Below, piece after piece: positions 51,018 to 60,744 of a stretch of DNA of 64,000 nucleotides (the first letter of the stretch is position 1; every line of letters starts with the position of its first letter). Origin of the DNA: Pyxidicoccus sp. MSG2 (lineage in GTDB: Bacteria; Myxococcota; Myxococcia; Myxococcales; Myxococcaceae); NCBI RefSeq assembly GCF_026626705.1, contig NZ_JAPNKC010000001.1:7458001-7522000 (forward strand), written 5' to 3'. Both the position numbers and the translations under genes were made by a program. The notes under the pieces are model-generated. The model had not been told where the DNA came from. It was given only the letters and a program-made list of their open reading frames with translations, and did not search any database.

Positions 51018-52019
51018 CTACCCACCCGTCATGCGCCGGAAAAGGCCGCCCAGTCCCTGCGTCTTGTTGCCCGGCCCGCCCTGGCTCGGAGCGACGGGCA
51101 CGGGAATGCTGGGGCCGCGCTCCTCGGGGCCCTGGGCCTTCACTCCGGGAGCGACGACCGCCGGGTACTCCTTCGCGGCGGGGACATTCGGAATGTGGGA
51201 GGCATCATTCACCGCGCCCTGCAGCTGCGCCGCCGGGCTTGCCGGGACGGCGATGTTGTCGTTGTGGGCCATGTCCCGAGCCGGCGTCGCGGTAGACGCA
51301 GGCGCCGGAGGGGAGGGGGCGTCGTTGTGCGCCGCACCGCGTGCTTCGGGCGCAACGAGGGCATGGGTGGGCTCGTCCACCAATGCCGCCGCCAGCCGCT
51401 TCATCTCCTTCTCCGGGATGTCTCGCAGGGTGATGAAGAGCTCGCCGAGGTGGTTGCGCGCGTCCACCCGGATGCTGAGCCGGTCGGTGAAGTGCCGCTG
51501 GAGGTTGTCGCGGTAGTGCTGCACGCGGGCCGCGGCGGCTTCCGGCAGCGACTGGGACGGCGCTCGCTTGTGCCTCATCGCGCTCTGCAGGTCTTCCACG
51601 GAGCAGTCCGCGAAGGGCTTGGACTGCACCACTCCATCCTTCTGTGGAACCGCGATGGGCAGGTCTCCCGGGTCGCTCTGCTCCACCGTGAGGCCTTCCA
51701 GCTTCGCGTACGCCAGGAGCATATAGAGGTTGCGCATGCCGTACTTCACCGCCACTTCCTCGGTGAAGGAGCGGGCTACCGCGCCGTTCATCGACAGCAC
51801 GGTTTGGCTGACCACCTTGACGCGCTGCTTGAAGAAGTCCTGTGCGTCCTTGAAGCCGCCCTTCTGCGCCAGCTCGCTGTTGACGACGTAGTTGTAGAGC
51901 CGACCAATGTGATGGCCATTCCGGTGGCCCTTCTCGACGAGCGTCAGGATGCGCTTGTGCACCTGCTCCAGCGTCAGGTCAGGCGAGCGCGCGGGGGTGT
52001 TTCCGTTGAAGTGTTCCAT
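51018..52019 (-). CDS. Hypothetical protein, helical N-terminal half with Pro/Ala-rich C-terminus
   Basis: A 333-residue protein from ATG 52019 (MEHFNGNTPARSPDLT); a GTG at 52031 would add four residues. Residues ~10-190 are helical and ordered (LEQVHKRILTLVEKGHRNGHHIGRLYNYVV, GFKDAQDFFKQRVKVVSQTVLSMNGAVARSF, VAVKYGMRNLYMLLAYAKLEGL). The C-terminal ~110 residues are a Pro/Ala-rich linker with two AHND-containing segments (AAHNDAPSP, MAHNDNIAVP), ending GLGGLFRRMTG. I do not recognise the family. It lies downstream of the palindrome array, which is therefore in its promoter region. Convergent with the kinase at 48877. Confidence 0.7.
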   Translation of the reverse strand: MEHFNGNTPARSPDLTLEQVHKRILTLVEKGHRNGHHIGRLYNYVVNSELAQKGGFKDAQDFFKQRVKVVSQTVLSMNGAVARSFTEEVAVKYGMRNLYMLLAYAKLEGLTVEQSDPGDLPIAVPQKDGVVQSKPFADCSVEDLQSAMRHKRAPSQSLPEAAAARVQHYRDNLQRHFTDRLSIRVDARNHLGELFITLRDIPEKEMKRLAAALVDEPTHALVAPEARGAAHNDAPSPPAPASTATPARDMAHNDNIAVPASPAAQLQGAVNDASHIPNVPAAKEYPAVVAPGVKAQGPEERGPSIPVPVAPSQGGPGNKTQGLGGLFRRMTGG

Positions 52020-52220
52020 GGGTGCTTTCACTGATGTGTCGCGTGATTGCGACGCAGCAGGCGAGAGCAGGCACCAGGCCAGCGCTGAAAACCTGTGATT
52101 GAGGATGGTTACGCGCCATGCCGGGCAACGCTGCGTCCGGGAACGCGCCGTGTCATCTCATTCGCGAGACGGTCGGCCGTCATTCTGCATCTTCGAGCGT
52201 GGCCGTTGTTCCCGGGCGTT

Positions 52221-52399
52221 CTACTTCCGCACGTGCGGAAGTGAGGAGCCCGACGAGGTGGGGCTGGGGCTCTACTTCCGCACGTGCGGAAGTGAGGAGC
52301 CCGGCGAGGTGGGGCTGGGGCTCTACTTCCGCACGTGCGGAAGTGAGGAGCCCGGCGAGGTGGGGCTGGGGCTCTACTTCCGCACGTGCGGAAGTGAGG
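52221..52399. repeat. Array of four 20-bp perfect palindromes at exact 51-bp spacing
   Basis: The palindrome ACTTCCGCACGTGCGGAAGT occurs at 52223-52242, 52274-52293, 52325-52344 and 52376-52395. The full 51-bp unit is repeated three times plus a 26-bp fourth part. Units 1-3 differ by a single base (CCCGACG against CCCGGCG), so expansion is recent. A smaller inverted repeat AGCCC...GGGCT lies in each spacer. The array starts 52 bp beyond the stop of the GAF kinase gene and about 200 bp upstream of the gene ending at 51018. Each palindrome has no loop and a CACGTG core, so it is better suited to binding a dimeric protein than to termination. Confidence 0.95.
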
Positions 52400-52451
52400 C
52401 TCTCCCAAGGAAGGCGAGGCGGGCACTCGCGAGGTGGCCCGCCGGGCCCCT

Positions 52452-53714
52452 TCAGGCCGTGGGAAGGGTGAACAGGAACGTGGTGCCCCGGCCCACCTCG
52501 CTTACCACCCGGAGCGAGCCGCCATGGGCCTCGACGATGCCGCGGGTGATGGAGAGCCCCAGCCCCACGCCGCTGCCGGGCACGCGTGCGGGCGGCCGCT
52601 GGACGCGGTCGAACAGGACGGGCAGCACGTCTGGATCGATGCCCGTGCCGGTGTCCGACACGCTCAGCTCCACCTGGCTCTCCCGGATGGTGGCCGCGAG
52701 CTGGATGAGGCCGCCCGCGGGCGTGTAGCGGACGGCATTGCCCACCAGGTTGGAGAACACCTGGTGGATGCGGTCCGGGTCGCACCGCACGGCGATGTCC
52801 CGCTCGGGCGGCCGGAGTTCCAGGCCGATGCCGCGCTCATGGGCCAGCGGCCCCAGCTCCGCGGCCTGCTCCATCAGCGTCGTAATCGTCAGCGGGACGG
52901 GCGCCAGCCGGAAGGAGCCGGCTTCAATCGCCGCGAAGTCCAGCAGGTCATGGATGAGCCGGTCCATGCGCAGCGCCGAGCGGTTGATGGTGTCCAGGTG
53001 GTTGCGGGCGCGCCCGTTGAGCGGGGCCAGCAGCGGGCCCAGCAGCGACGTCGTCATGGTGATGACGCCCAGCGGGTTGCGCAAATCGTGGGACACCATG
53101 GCCAGCAATTCCTTGCGCAGCCGCGTCTCGGCCTCCGCGGCCTGGCGCGCGGCGCGCTCCGCCGAATAGAGCCGCCCGTTCTCCACGGCGACCGCGGCGG
53201 AGTCCGCCAGGGCCTGGAGCAGCGCCACCTGCCGCGTTCCGGGCGTGGTGCGCTCCGCCCAGTACGCGCCAATGGAGCCAATGGGCTCCGCGCGGCGGAT
53301 GGGCACCATGGCCAGGCTCTTCACGAAGGTGGGACGGTACGCGTCGGCGGGGATGCGCTCGTCGGCGTAGATGTCCTCGATGACGGCCGGCGTGCGGTTG
53401 AGCATCACCCAGCCGGAGATGCACGCGTGGATGGGGAAGCGGCGGCCCTTCCACAGCGGGGAGATGGCCTCCTCGTCCGCGTAGTGGACGAGGTCCCCCT
53501 CGCGCAGCACGAAGGTGACACCGTCCGCGCCACTCAATTGGCGGGCGGCGCGACGCACCAGCGCCATGATGTCCTCGAGCTCCCGTAGGTGGGCGAGCTC
53601 ACGGACGACCTCCAGCAGCACGAGCGCGTCGTCGTGTGACAACTCCTCGAACGGAAGCGGGTCCTGGAACCTACGCAAGGAGCTCCTCCTCGGTCGGATG
53701 GACTCAAGCAACAT
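52452..53714 (-). CDS. GAF-domain histidine kinase
   Basis: A 420-residue cytosolic kinase. A GAF domain occupies ~35-185 (LRELEDIMALVRRAARQLSGADGVTFVLREGD, HACISGWVMLNRTPAVIEDIYAD, SLAMVPIRRAEPIGSIGAYW). His209 is the phosphoacceptor in LLAMVSHDLRNPLG, with FSNLVGNAVRYTP (N box), DTGTGIDPDV and GVGLGLSITRGIVEAHGGSLR in the ATPase. No receiver domain or regulator gene is adjacent. Its 3' end borders the palindrome array. The GAF domain may sense a small ligand or redox/light cofactor; no cysteine for bilin attachment was evident. Confidence 0.9.
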   Translation of the reverse strand: MLLESIRPRRSSLRRFQDPLPFEELSHDDALVLLEVVRELAHLRELEDIMALVRRAARQLSGADGVTFVLREGDLVHYADEEAISPLWKGRRFPIHACISGWVMLNRTPAVIEDIYADERIPADAYRPTFVKSLAMVPIRRAEPIGSIGAYWAERTTPGTRQVALLQALADSAAVAVENGRLYSAERAARQAAEAETRLRKELLAMVSHDLRNPLGVITMTTSLLGPLLAPLNGRARNHLDTINRSALRMDRLIHDLLDFAAIEAGSFRLAPVPLTITTLMEQAAELGPLAHERGIGLELRPPERDIAVRCDPDRIHQVFSNLVGNAVRYTPAGGLIQLAATIRESQVELSVSDTGTGIDPDVLPVLFDRVQRPPARVPGSGVGLGLSITRGIVEAHGGSLRVVSEVGRGTTFLFTLPTA

Positions 53715-54017
53715 GGTCGGGAGGCGATACGTTCATTCGCTCGGCGCGGATGGACGGAGGCACACCAGTCAGTCGCGGGCTTGCTTGCATGGCCGGCCAT
53801 ATAGGAATTGCCCGGATGGGTCGCAAGCCCGCGTGGTGGGAGTCAGCGTCGGGTATCCAACAGGCGCTTGGAGGGGCCGAAGACACCCCTCGGCACTCGG
53901 TTCCACGTGGCCAGCGGCGCCTGTCGAAGCACCGGAGGCCGGACGTGAAAACGGCGGGAGCCCGGGTCCGAAGACCGGCCTCCCGCCGTCAGGTGAGTCC
54001 GTGGTGGGCGTTCCCGG
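53715..54017. other. Intergenic region between kinase and protease genes
   Basis: About 300 bp that includes the protease terminator (53951-53989) and, presumably, the promoter of the GAF kinase gene. No gene supported; short frames here are shadows. Confidence 0.35.
53951..53989 (-). terminator. Rho-independent terminator of the protease gene
   Basis: On the minus strand a stem ACGGCGGGAG/CTCCCGCCGT (53951-53960 with 53980-53989) encloses an inner stem GGTC-TTCG-GACC with a stable UUCG loop. The stem is followed by TTTT toward lower coordinates. It begins 29 bp after the protease stop. Confidence 0.75.
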
Positions 54018-55649
54018 CTACTGGATGGTCCAGGCCACCGTGCCGCCGCAGCTCGTGCTGCCGTAGCAGCCCGCGCGGAGCTGGTACGTGCCGCCCGCGC
54101 CCGTGGGCACGGTGTACGTGGCGTATGACAGGGAGCCGCAGGCGTCGTCGTTGACCACCACCTGCTGGCCGGCGGCGTTGTACAGGCGCAGGTAGGTGTC
54201 CCCGGTGCCGGAGGCGCCCGCGACGGTGCAGGTGCCGAAGGCGATGCTCTGGCCGGCGGTGAGGGCGATGTCGCGGTTGGTGGTGTTCTGCTGGGCGTTG
54301 TTGGTGTTGGTGGCGTTGAACGCGAGCGAGCCGCCGGCCGGCGGGGTGCCCGTCTCGATTGTCCACGCCACCGTGCCGCCGCAACTGCCGGTGGAGTAGC
54401 AGCCCGCGCGGATTTCGTAGTTGCCGGCGGTGGCGGCGGTGAACGTCAGGCTGGAGCCGCGCCCACCGCAGGCGTCGTCGTTGGAGCTCACCTCGGTGGC
54501 GGCCGGCCCGTACAGGCGCAGGTACGTGTCCCCTGTGAAGCTGGAGCCCGTCACGCCGCAGGTGCCCACGGTGATTTTCTGCCCCGCGGTCAGGGCCACC
54601 ACCTTGTTGGTGGTGCCGACGGTGGCGCCGTTGGTGTTGGTGGCCGTGTACGTGAAGTTGGTGCTCGGAGGGGGAGTGGTGTTGCACAGGCGGGCGCTGG
54701 TGGAGGCCGCGCAGAGTGCGTCCACGGCGGGCTTCACGTAGGTGATGTCCTCGCCGCGGCAGCCCGTCTCCGTGCACGTGTTGACGATGTAGCAGCTCCC
54801 GTTCGCGCGGTAGTCCGTCTCGCCGCGCACCAGGATGCCGGCCACCGTGTAGCCGCCCGTCTCGTACACGCCCGAGCCGGAGTTGCCGCCGAAGGTGTCC
54901 GTGCTGGCGACGAAGTAGTCCAGCGTGCTCGCGCGCGCGTTGCGCACCGAGCCGCCCGAGTCAATCTTGAAGGGGATGCCGCTGCCCGAGCCGATGACGG
55001 CCACGTTGGCACCCACCGCCAGCGCGGTGGCGGCCGTGCGCACCGGGGCCGGCGTGAAGCGCGGGGTGGCCGCGCGGTCCAGCCGGACAATGGCGAAGTC
55101 CAGGGTGCGCCCGTTCACCGTGGCCTCCTGGCGCACGACGATGGAGCTGCAGGAGAAGATGTCCTGCGTCGTCACCGTCTGCATGCCGCTGGCGGACGTG
55201 CGGTAGAAGTTGAAGACGAAGCGTGTGTCGCTGCACTCCGAGGCGTTGGTGACGCAGTGGCCCGCGGTGAGCACCAGGTCATCGTCGATGAGCGTGCCCG
55301 AGCAGAACGCCGGCGTCAGGTCGTTCAGGAAGCGCTGGTTGCTGCACAGGCCGTAGGCGTCCTCCAGCGTGTCCGCGATGAAGGTGACGTCGTTGGGGTT
55401 GGACGCGTCGATTTCCGACGGGGTCATCAGCGCTACGGTGGCCTGCTGGGCGCGGGCGCGCAGGGTGGCGTCCGCGTGCGCGTACACGTCCATGCGGTTG
55501 TCCGTGCCGTAGACGACGGGCTGCTTCCCGGTGCCCGTGGGCGTGGCGGCCGGCTCGGCCCCCGGCGTCGGCCCGCAGGCCGCGACGGAGAGGGTGCACA
55601 ACAGCGCGCCGAGCAGCTTCCTGCGGGCGTCGGTCCAGGGGAGGTACAT
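54018..55649 (-). CDS. Trypsin-like serine protease lipoprotein with two C-terminal beta-sandwich repeats
   Basis: A 543-residue protein from ATG 55649. Signal RRKLLGALLCTLSVAAC has lipobox VAAC (Cys25). The S1 protease domain has His131 in VLTAGHCV, Asp184 in LDFAIVRLD and Ser257 in FGGNSGSGV, with four or more cysteines that could pair. The C-terminus has two ~105-residue repeats (TNFTYTATNTNGATVGTTNKVVALTAGQ; SLAFNATNTNNAQQNTTNRDIALTAGQ), each ending in SCGGTVAWTI and containing TFTGDTYLRLYGP and a DDACG. These are PPC-like secreted domains. An envelope-anchored protease for predation, signalling or defence. The longer frame start at 55709 has no signal. Confidence 0.9.
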   Translation of the reverse strand: MYLPWTDARRKLLGALLCTLSVAACGPTPGAEPAATPTGTGKQPVVYGTDNRMDVYAHADATLRARAQQATVALMTPSEIDASNPNDVTFIADTLEDAYGLCSNQRFLNDLTPAFCSGTLIDDDLVLTAGHCVTNASECSDTRFVFNFYRTSASGMQTVTTQDIFSCSSIVVRQEATVNGRTLDFAIVRLDRAATPRFTPAPVRTAATALAVGANVAVIGSGSGIPFKIDSGGSVRNARASTLDYFVASTDTFGGNSGSGVYETGGYTVAGILVRGETDYRANGSCYIVNTCTETGCRGEDITYVKPAVDALCAASTSARLCNTTPPPSTNFTYTATNTNGATVGTTNKVVALTAGQKITVGTCGVTGSSFTGDTYLRLYGPAATEVSSNDDACGGRGSSLTFTAATAGNYEIRAGCYSTGSCGGTVAWTIETGTPPAGGSLAFNATNTNNAQQNTTNRDIALTAGQSIAFGTCTVAGASGTGDTYLRLYNAAGQQVVVNDDACGSLSYATYTVPTGAGGTYQLRAGCYGSTSCGGTVAWTIQ

Positions 55650-55753
55650 GGGACGGCTACTCCTACGAGCGGGGAAGAGACGGCCTGCCCGGGGGGCAGG
55701 CGGGCCCACTATAGGTGAAAAGTTGGAGTGCTGTCAGAATGCCGAGCCGGAGC

Positions 55754-56131
55754 TCAGTCGGCCTCGGGGTCCTTCAGCCACCCCAGGGCCTCGCCGCGCG
55801 TCTCGAAGGTGCGGGTGGGGATGGTGAGCATGGCCCGCTTCGTCATGCGCCAGGCCTGGAGGCCGGAGGGCGGGTCGATGACCACGCGCGCCGAGCGCTT
55901 CATGCCGTGCAACTGCGCGTAGGCATTGAGGCTGGCCATGGCGCTCACCACGTCGCCGGGCATCACCCGCAGCTGCGACTGGTCCACCAGCGCGGACCAC
56001 TCCCCGTCGAAGGAGGCCATGGCCTTCTTCACCTCGGCCAGGTACTCGGCGAGGTCCCCCGCCGTGACTTGCGGGGGATAGACGACCTCGAGGATGCGGT
56101 CCTGCGCGTGGACGGTGATCTGGAAGGGCAT
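55754..56131 (-). CDS. STAS/SpoIIAA-like small protein
   Basis: A 125-residue protein from ATG 56131 (MPFQITVHAQDRILEVVYPP). The pattern strand-strand-helix (TAGDLAEYLAEVKKAMASFDGEWSALVDQSQLRVMPGDVV) then SAMASLNAYAQLHGMKRSARVVIDPPSGLQAW, and a final FETRGEALGWL, is the SpoIIAA-like/STAS-like fold used in many myxobacterial regulatory proteins. There is no signal peptide. Such proteins often act in anti-sigma or phosphorelay-type switches, but no partner is nearby. The longer upstream frame is Pro/Arg rich and not coding. Confidence 0.7.
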   Translation of the reverse strand: MPFQITVHAQDRILEVVYPPQVTAGDLAEYLAEVKKAMASFDGEWSALVDQSQLRVMPGDVVSAMASLNAYAQLHGMKRSARVVIDPPSGLQAWRMTKRAMLTIPTRTFETRGEALGWLKDPEAD

Positions 56132-56345
56132 ATGCGGTGACGGCTCCGGACGGGCGCGCCATCCTAGCCGCAGCCGGTGACAAACCGATACCAGACGACG
56201 CGCCACCCTCCCTGCGGGGTGGTCCCCTGCCCTGTCCGGGAGTCCGGGAAATGTCAGATCCGGATGGTACCTACGTCCTTCCGGCTGCCCCGGTACCGCC
56301 GCGCCGAGGGGGCGTGGCGGCGGAGGTGCCCGGTAAGGGGGTCTC

Positions 56346-56648
56346 ATGAACACGAAGCTCTACGTCCTGGGTGCGGTGCTGGGTGCCGTTCCGGGGCTGC
56401 CGCCGGAGGCGCTGTCGGCCCCGGTGGCTCCACCGCAGGAGTCGCGTCCCGACTCGCGCGGGGCTTCGCGCAAGAGCCGCGGAGGCCGCGCGACGGGCGC
56501 GACGACGCGCAACACGAGTGACGCGGAGGTGCCGCGTCACCCGTGCGAGCTCATCACCATCATGCAGGTGCCTTGCGACGCGTCGAAGGCCACCTGCGAG
56601 TACACGTACTGGAAGTGCCCGGAGGTCGTGAGTCCGCTCCGGTCCTGA
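56346..56648 (+). CDS. Small secreted protein with four C-terminal cysteines
   Basis: A 100-residue frame with AAGGGGG about 5 bp upstream of ATG 56346. A short hydrophobic N-terminus (LYVLGAVLGAVPGLPPEALSAP) could be a signal peptide with an Ala-Pro cut. The middle is a basic Arg/Ser/Gly stretch. The end has four cysteines (HPCELITIMQVPC, ATCEYTYWKC) suited to a two-disulfide peptide. A strong terminator follows at 56700. Unrecognised; possibly a secreted peptide. Moderate confidence because of its size. Confidence 0.55.
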   Translation: MNTKLYVLGAVLGAVPGLPPEALSAPVAPPQESRPDSRGASRKSRGGRATGATTRNTSDAEVPRHPCELITIMQVPCDASKATCEYTYWKCPEVVSPLRS

Positions 56649-56661
56649 GCCACGAATGAGC

Positions 56662-56687
56662 GCGCGGGCGGCCGGTTCCGCCCGCGC
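56662..56687 (+). terminator. GC hairpin upstream of the main terminator
   Basis: GCGCGGGCGG (56662-56671) and CCGCCCGCGC (56678-56687) form a perfect 10-bp stem with a 6-nt loop, 13 bp after the small secreted gene's stop. There is no T-run; it may act together with the following hairpin. Confidence 0.5.
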
Positions 56688-56699
56688 CATGCAGTGACT

Positions 56700-56744
56700 G
56701 GCGCGGTGGGCCGGCCTCGAAGCGGGAGGCCGGCCCACCGCGCC
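56700..56744 (+). terminator. Strong Rho-independent terminator
   Basis: A perfect 19-bp stem joins 56700-56718 (GGCGCGGTGGGCCGGCCTC) with 56726-56744 around a 7-nt loop GAAGCGG, followed by GGTGTTTTG with a T-run. It ends transcription of the small secreted gene and insulates the kinase gene beginning at 56848. Confidence 0.85.
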
Positions 56745-56847
56745 GGTGTTTTGACGGGCGCCATGTTGCGCCGTGTTGGCGGCGCCGTGACTGCCTCTCG
56801 ACGGTGCCGTGACGGCCGCGTGCAACGGTGCCCCCGAGGTCATCGCC

Positions 56848-58755
56848 ATGCAGACAGACTCGCGCGTGTCTTCCAGCGTCGTCGTGGACCCCTCCGCCGA
56901 TGTGTTGATTGGCCAGGTCCTCCACGGCCGCTTCAAGGTGCTGGAGCCGCTGGGCGCCGGCGGAATGGGGCGGGTGTACCGGGCGCTGCAGCTCCCGCTG
57001 GAGCGCGTGGTGGCGCTCAAGGTGCTGAGCCCTTCCTTCTCCACGGTGCTGGACCCGGACTTCCAGCGCCGCTTCCTCCTGGAGGCGAGCGTCACCGCGA
57101 AGCTGCGCCACCCCAACACCGTCACCGTCATCGACTACGGCAAGACGGATGACGGCACCTTCTACATCGCCATGGAGTTGCTGGAGGGGCGCACGCTGGC
57201 GGAGCACCTCGCGTCCGGCCCGCTGCCCTGGGCGCGCGCGGTGGACATCGCGCAGGGCATCTGCCGCTCGCTGCGCGAGGCGCACCGGCTGGGCGTGGTG
57301 CACCGCGACCTCAAGCCCGCCAACGTCATGCTGGTGGCGGAGGAGGGCGGCCGCGAGCGGGACCACGTGAAGGTGCTGGACTTCGGCCTGGTGAAGTCCT
57401 TCGTGGTGGATGAGGGCCGGCGGGCCATGCCGGAAATCACCCAGGGCGGCACCTTCCTCGGCTCGCCCACGTACATGGCGCCGGAGCAGGCGCGCAACGT
57501 GGCGGACGCGAGGAGCGACATCTACTCGCTGGGCGTGCTGCTCTTCCATGCGCTGGTGGGCCGGCCTCCCTTCGTGTCGAAGGACCCGCTGGAGCTCATC
57601 TTCGCGCACCACAAGGAGGCGCCCCCGCACCTGCGCGCGCTGCGTCCGGACCTGGCCATCCCCGGGGCGGTGGAGGCCGTGGTGCGCCGCTGCCTGGAGA
57701 AGCTCCCCGAGCAGCGCTACGCCACCATGGACGAGGTGCTGGACGCGCTGCACGGAGCCTCCGGTCAGACGGGCAGTGGCCCCGTCAGCGCCCCGCACGC
57801 CGCGCTGTCCACCGCTCCCCACGCGCAGCCGCAGGGCACCATGGTGCTGGACATCAGCGTGGACGAGGACGCCGTGCGCGGCCCCCGTCGTGTCGTGCCA
57901 TGGGTGGCCGTGGCCGTGGGCGTGCTGGCGCTGCTGGGCCTTGGCGCGGGTGCGTACCTGCTGGGCGCGCGCGGTGGGCCCGCGTCCGTGGCTCCGGTGG
58001 CCGCGCCCGCTGCTCCGGTGGCTGCCGCTCCGGAGCCTGTCGCGCGGGCGCCCCTCGCTCCGGTGCGCTTCCGCGTCTCCAGCGAGCCCGCGGGGGCGCG
58101 CGTCTTCTGGAAGGGACAGGAGCGCGGCGTCACGCCGCTGCTGCTGGAGGTGCTGCCGGACGCGGATGGCGTGGCCACCGCGGAGCTGACCTTCGTGCTG
58201 GAGGGCTACTCGACGGACCGCGTGGTGGCGGGAGGCTCGGGCGAGGTGCACTTCACCCAGCGCTTGCAGCGCCAGCGGGGCGGAGGGAGCCGGCCCGCCG
58301 TGGCGGCCACCTCCGAGCCTGCGTCCGCGTCCGCGCTTGGAGAAGGGAGCCTGAGCGCGCCGGAACTGCTGAGTGCCCCGACGCCCCTGGAGGCGCCTCT
58401 TCCGGTACGGCCCGCGGTGGGAGGGGCCCTGGAGAAGCCGGCGGGCGCGGCGGCGCGGCCCTCGGGGCCCATCAACCTGCCGGAGGACGCGAGGCCGCCG
58501 GTGGAGTCGGCCGCCAACGTACCGCCCGAGTTCCCCCAGTCCGCGCGCGCCGCCGGGCGGGAGGGGCAGGTCATCCTCAAGGTCGTCGTCACCGAGACGG
58601 GCCAGGTGCGCGACGTCAGCGTCCTGAGGGGCGAGGAGCCCTTCGTCTCCGCGGCGGTGCGTGCGGTGGGCACCTGGCGCTACCAGCCGGCCCTGCTGGA
58701 GGGCCGGCCCATTGCCGTCTACCGCGTGGTGAAGGTGCCCTTCCGCCTGCGCTGA
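56848..58755 (+). CDS. Ser/Thr protein kinase with PEGA and TonB C-terminal domains
   Basis: A 635-residue protein from ATG 56848 (GAGG upstream; GTG 56809 adds 13 residues). Kinase domain 28-305: Gly-loop PLGAGGMGRVY, Lys58 in VALKVL, HRDLKPAN with catalytic Asp154 and Asn159, DFG Asp178, activation-segment GSPTYMAPEQ. A single transmembrane helix at ~350-372 (VAVAVGVLALLGLGAGAYLLGA) is followed by a PEGA domain at ~400-470 (RVSSEPAGARVFWKGQERGVTP), an Ala/Pro-rich linker, then a TonB C-terminal module at ~545-635 (EFPQSARAAGREGQVILKVVVTETGQVRDVSVL, VRAVGTWRYQPALLEGRPI). A TonB-like end on a kinase suggests contact with an outer-membrane receptor, linking the periplasm to cytoplasmic phosphorylation. 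Confidence 0.92.
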   Translation: MQTDSRVSSSVVVDPSADVLIGQVLHGRFKVLEPLGAGGMGRVYRALQLPLERVVALKVLSPSFSTVLDPDFQRRFLLEASVTAKLRHPNTVTVIDYGKTDDGTFYIAMELLEGRTLAEHLASGPLPWARAVDIAQGICRSLREAHRLGVVHRDLKPANVMLVAEEGGRERDHVKVLDFGLVKSFVVDEGRRAMPEITQGGTFLGSPTYMAPEQARNVADARSDIYSLGVLLFHALVGRPPFVSKDPLELIFAHHKEAPPHLRALRPDLAIPGAVEAVVRRCLEKLPEQRYATMDEVLDALHGASGQTGSGPVSAPHAALSTAPHAQPQGTMVLDISVDEDAVRGPRRVVPWVAVAVGVLALLGLGAGAYLLGARGGPASVAPVAAPAAPVAAAPEPVARAPLAPVRFRVSSEPAGARVFWKGQERGVTPLLLEVLPDADGVATAELTFVLEGYSTDRVVAGGSGEVHFTQRLQRQRGGGSRPAVAATSEPASASALGEGSLSAPELLSAPTPLEAPLPVRPAVGGALEKPAGAAARPSGPINLPEDARPPVESAANVPPEFPQSARAAGREGQVILKVVVTETGQVRDVSVLRGEEPFVSAAVRAVGTWRYQPALLEGRPIAVYRVVKVPFRLR

Positions 58756-58769
58756 AGGGCAGCCTTCGC

Positions 58770-60719
<1,950 letters not shown>

Positions 60720-60744
60720 GGGAATCTCCGGGAGAAGGGGACGC

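Noticed and set aside
52221..52399. CRISPR array
   Set aside because: The spacing sequences are identical between units, the period is 51 bp and there are no cas genes; it is a tandem palindromic repeat.
52109..52426. Repeat-encoded small proteins with 17-residue repeats on both strands
   Set aside because: 51 bp is divisible by three, so all frames stay open through the array. No ribosome site or signal, and the DNA-level palindrome is the conserved feature.
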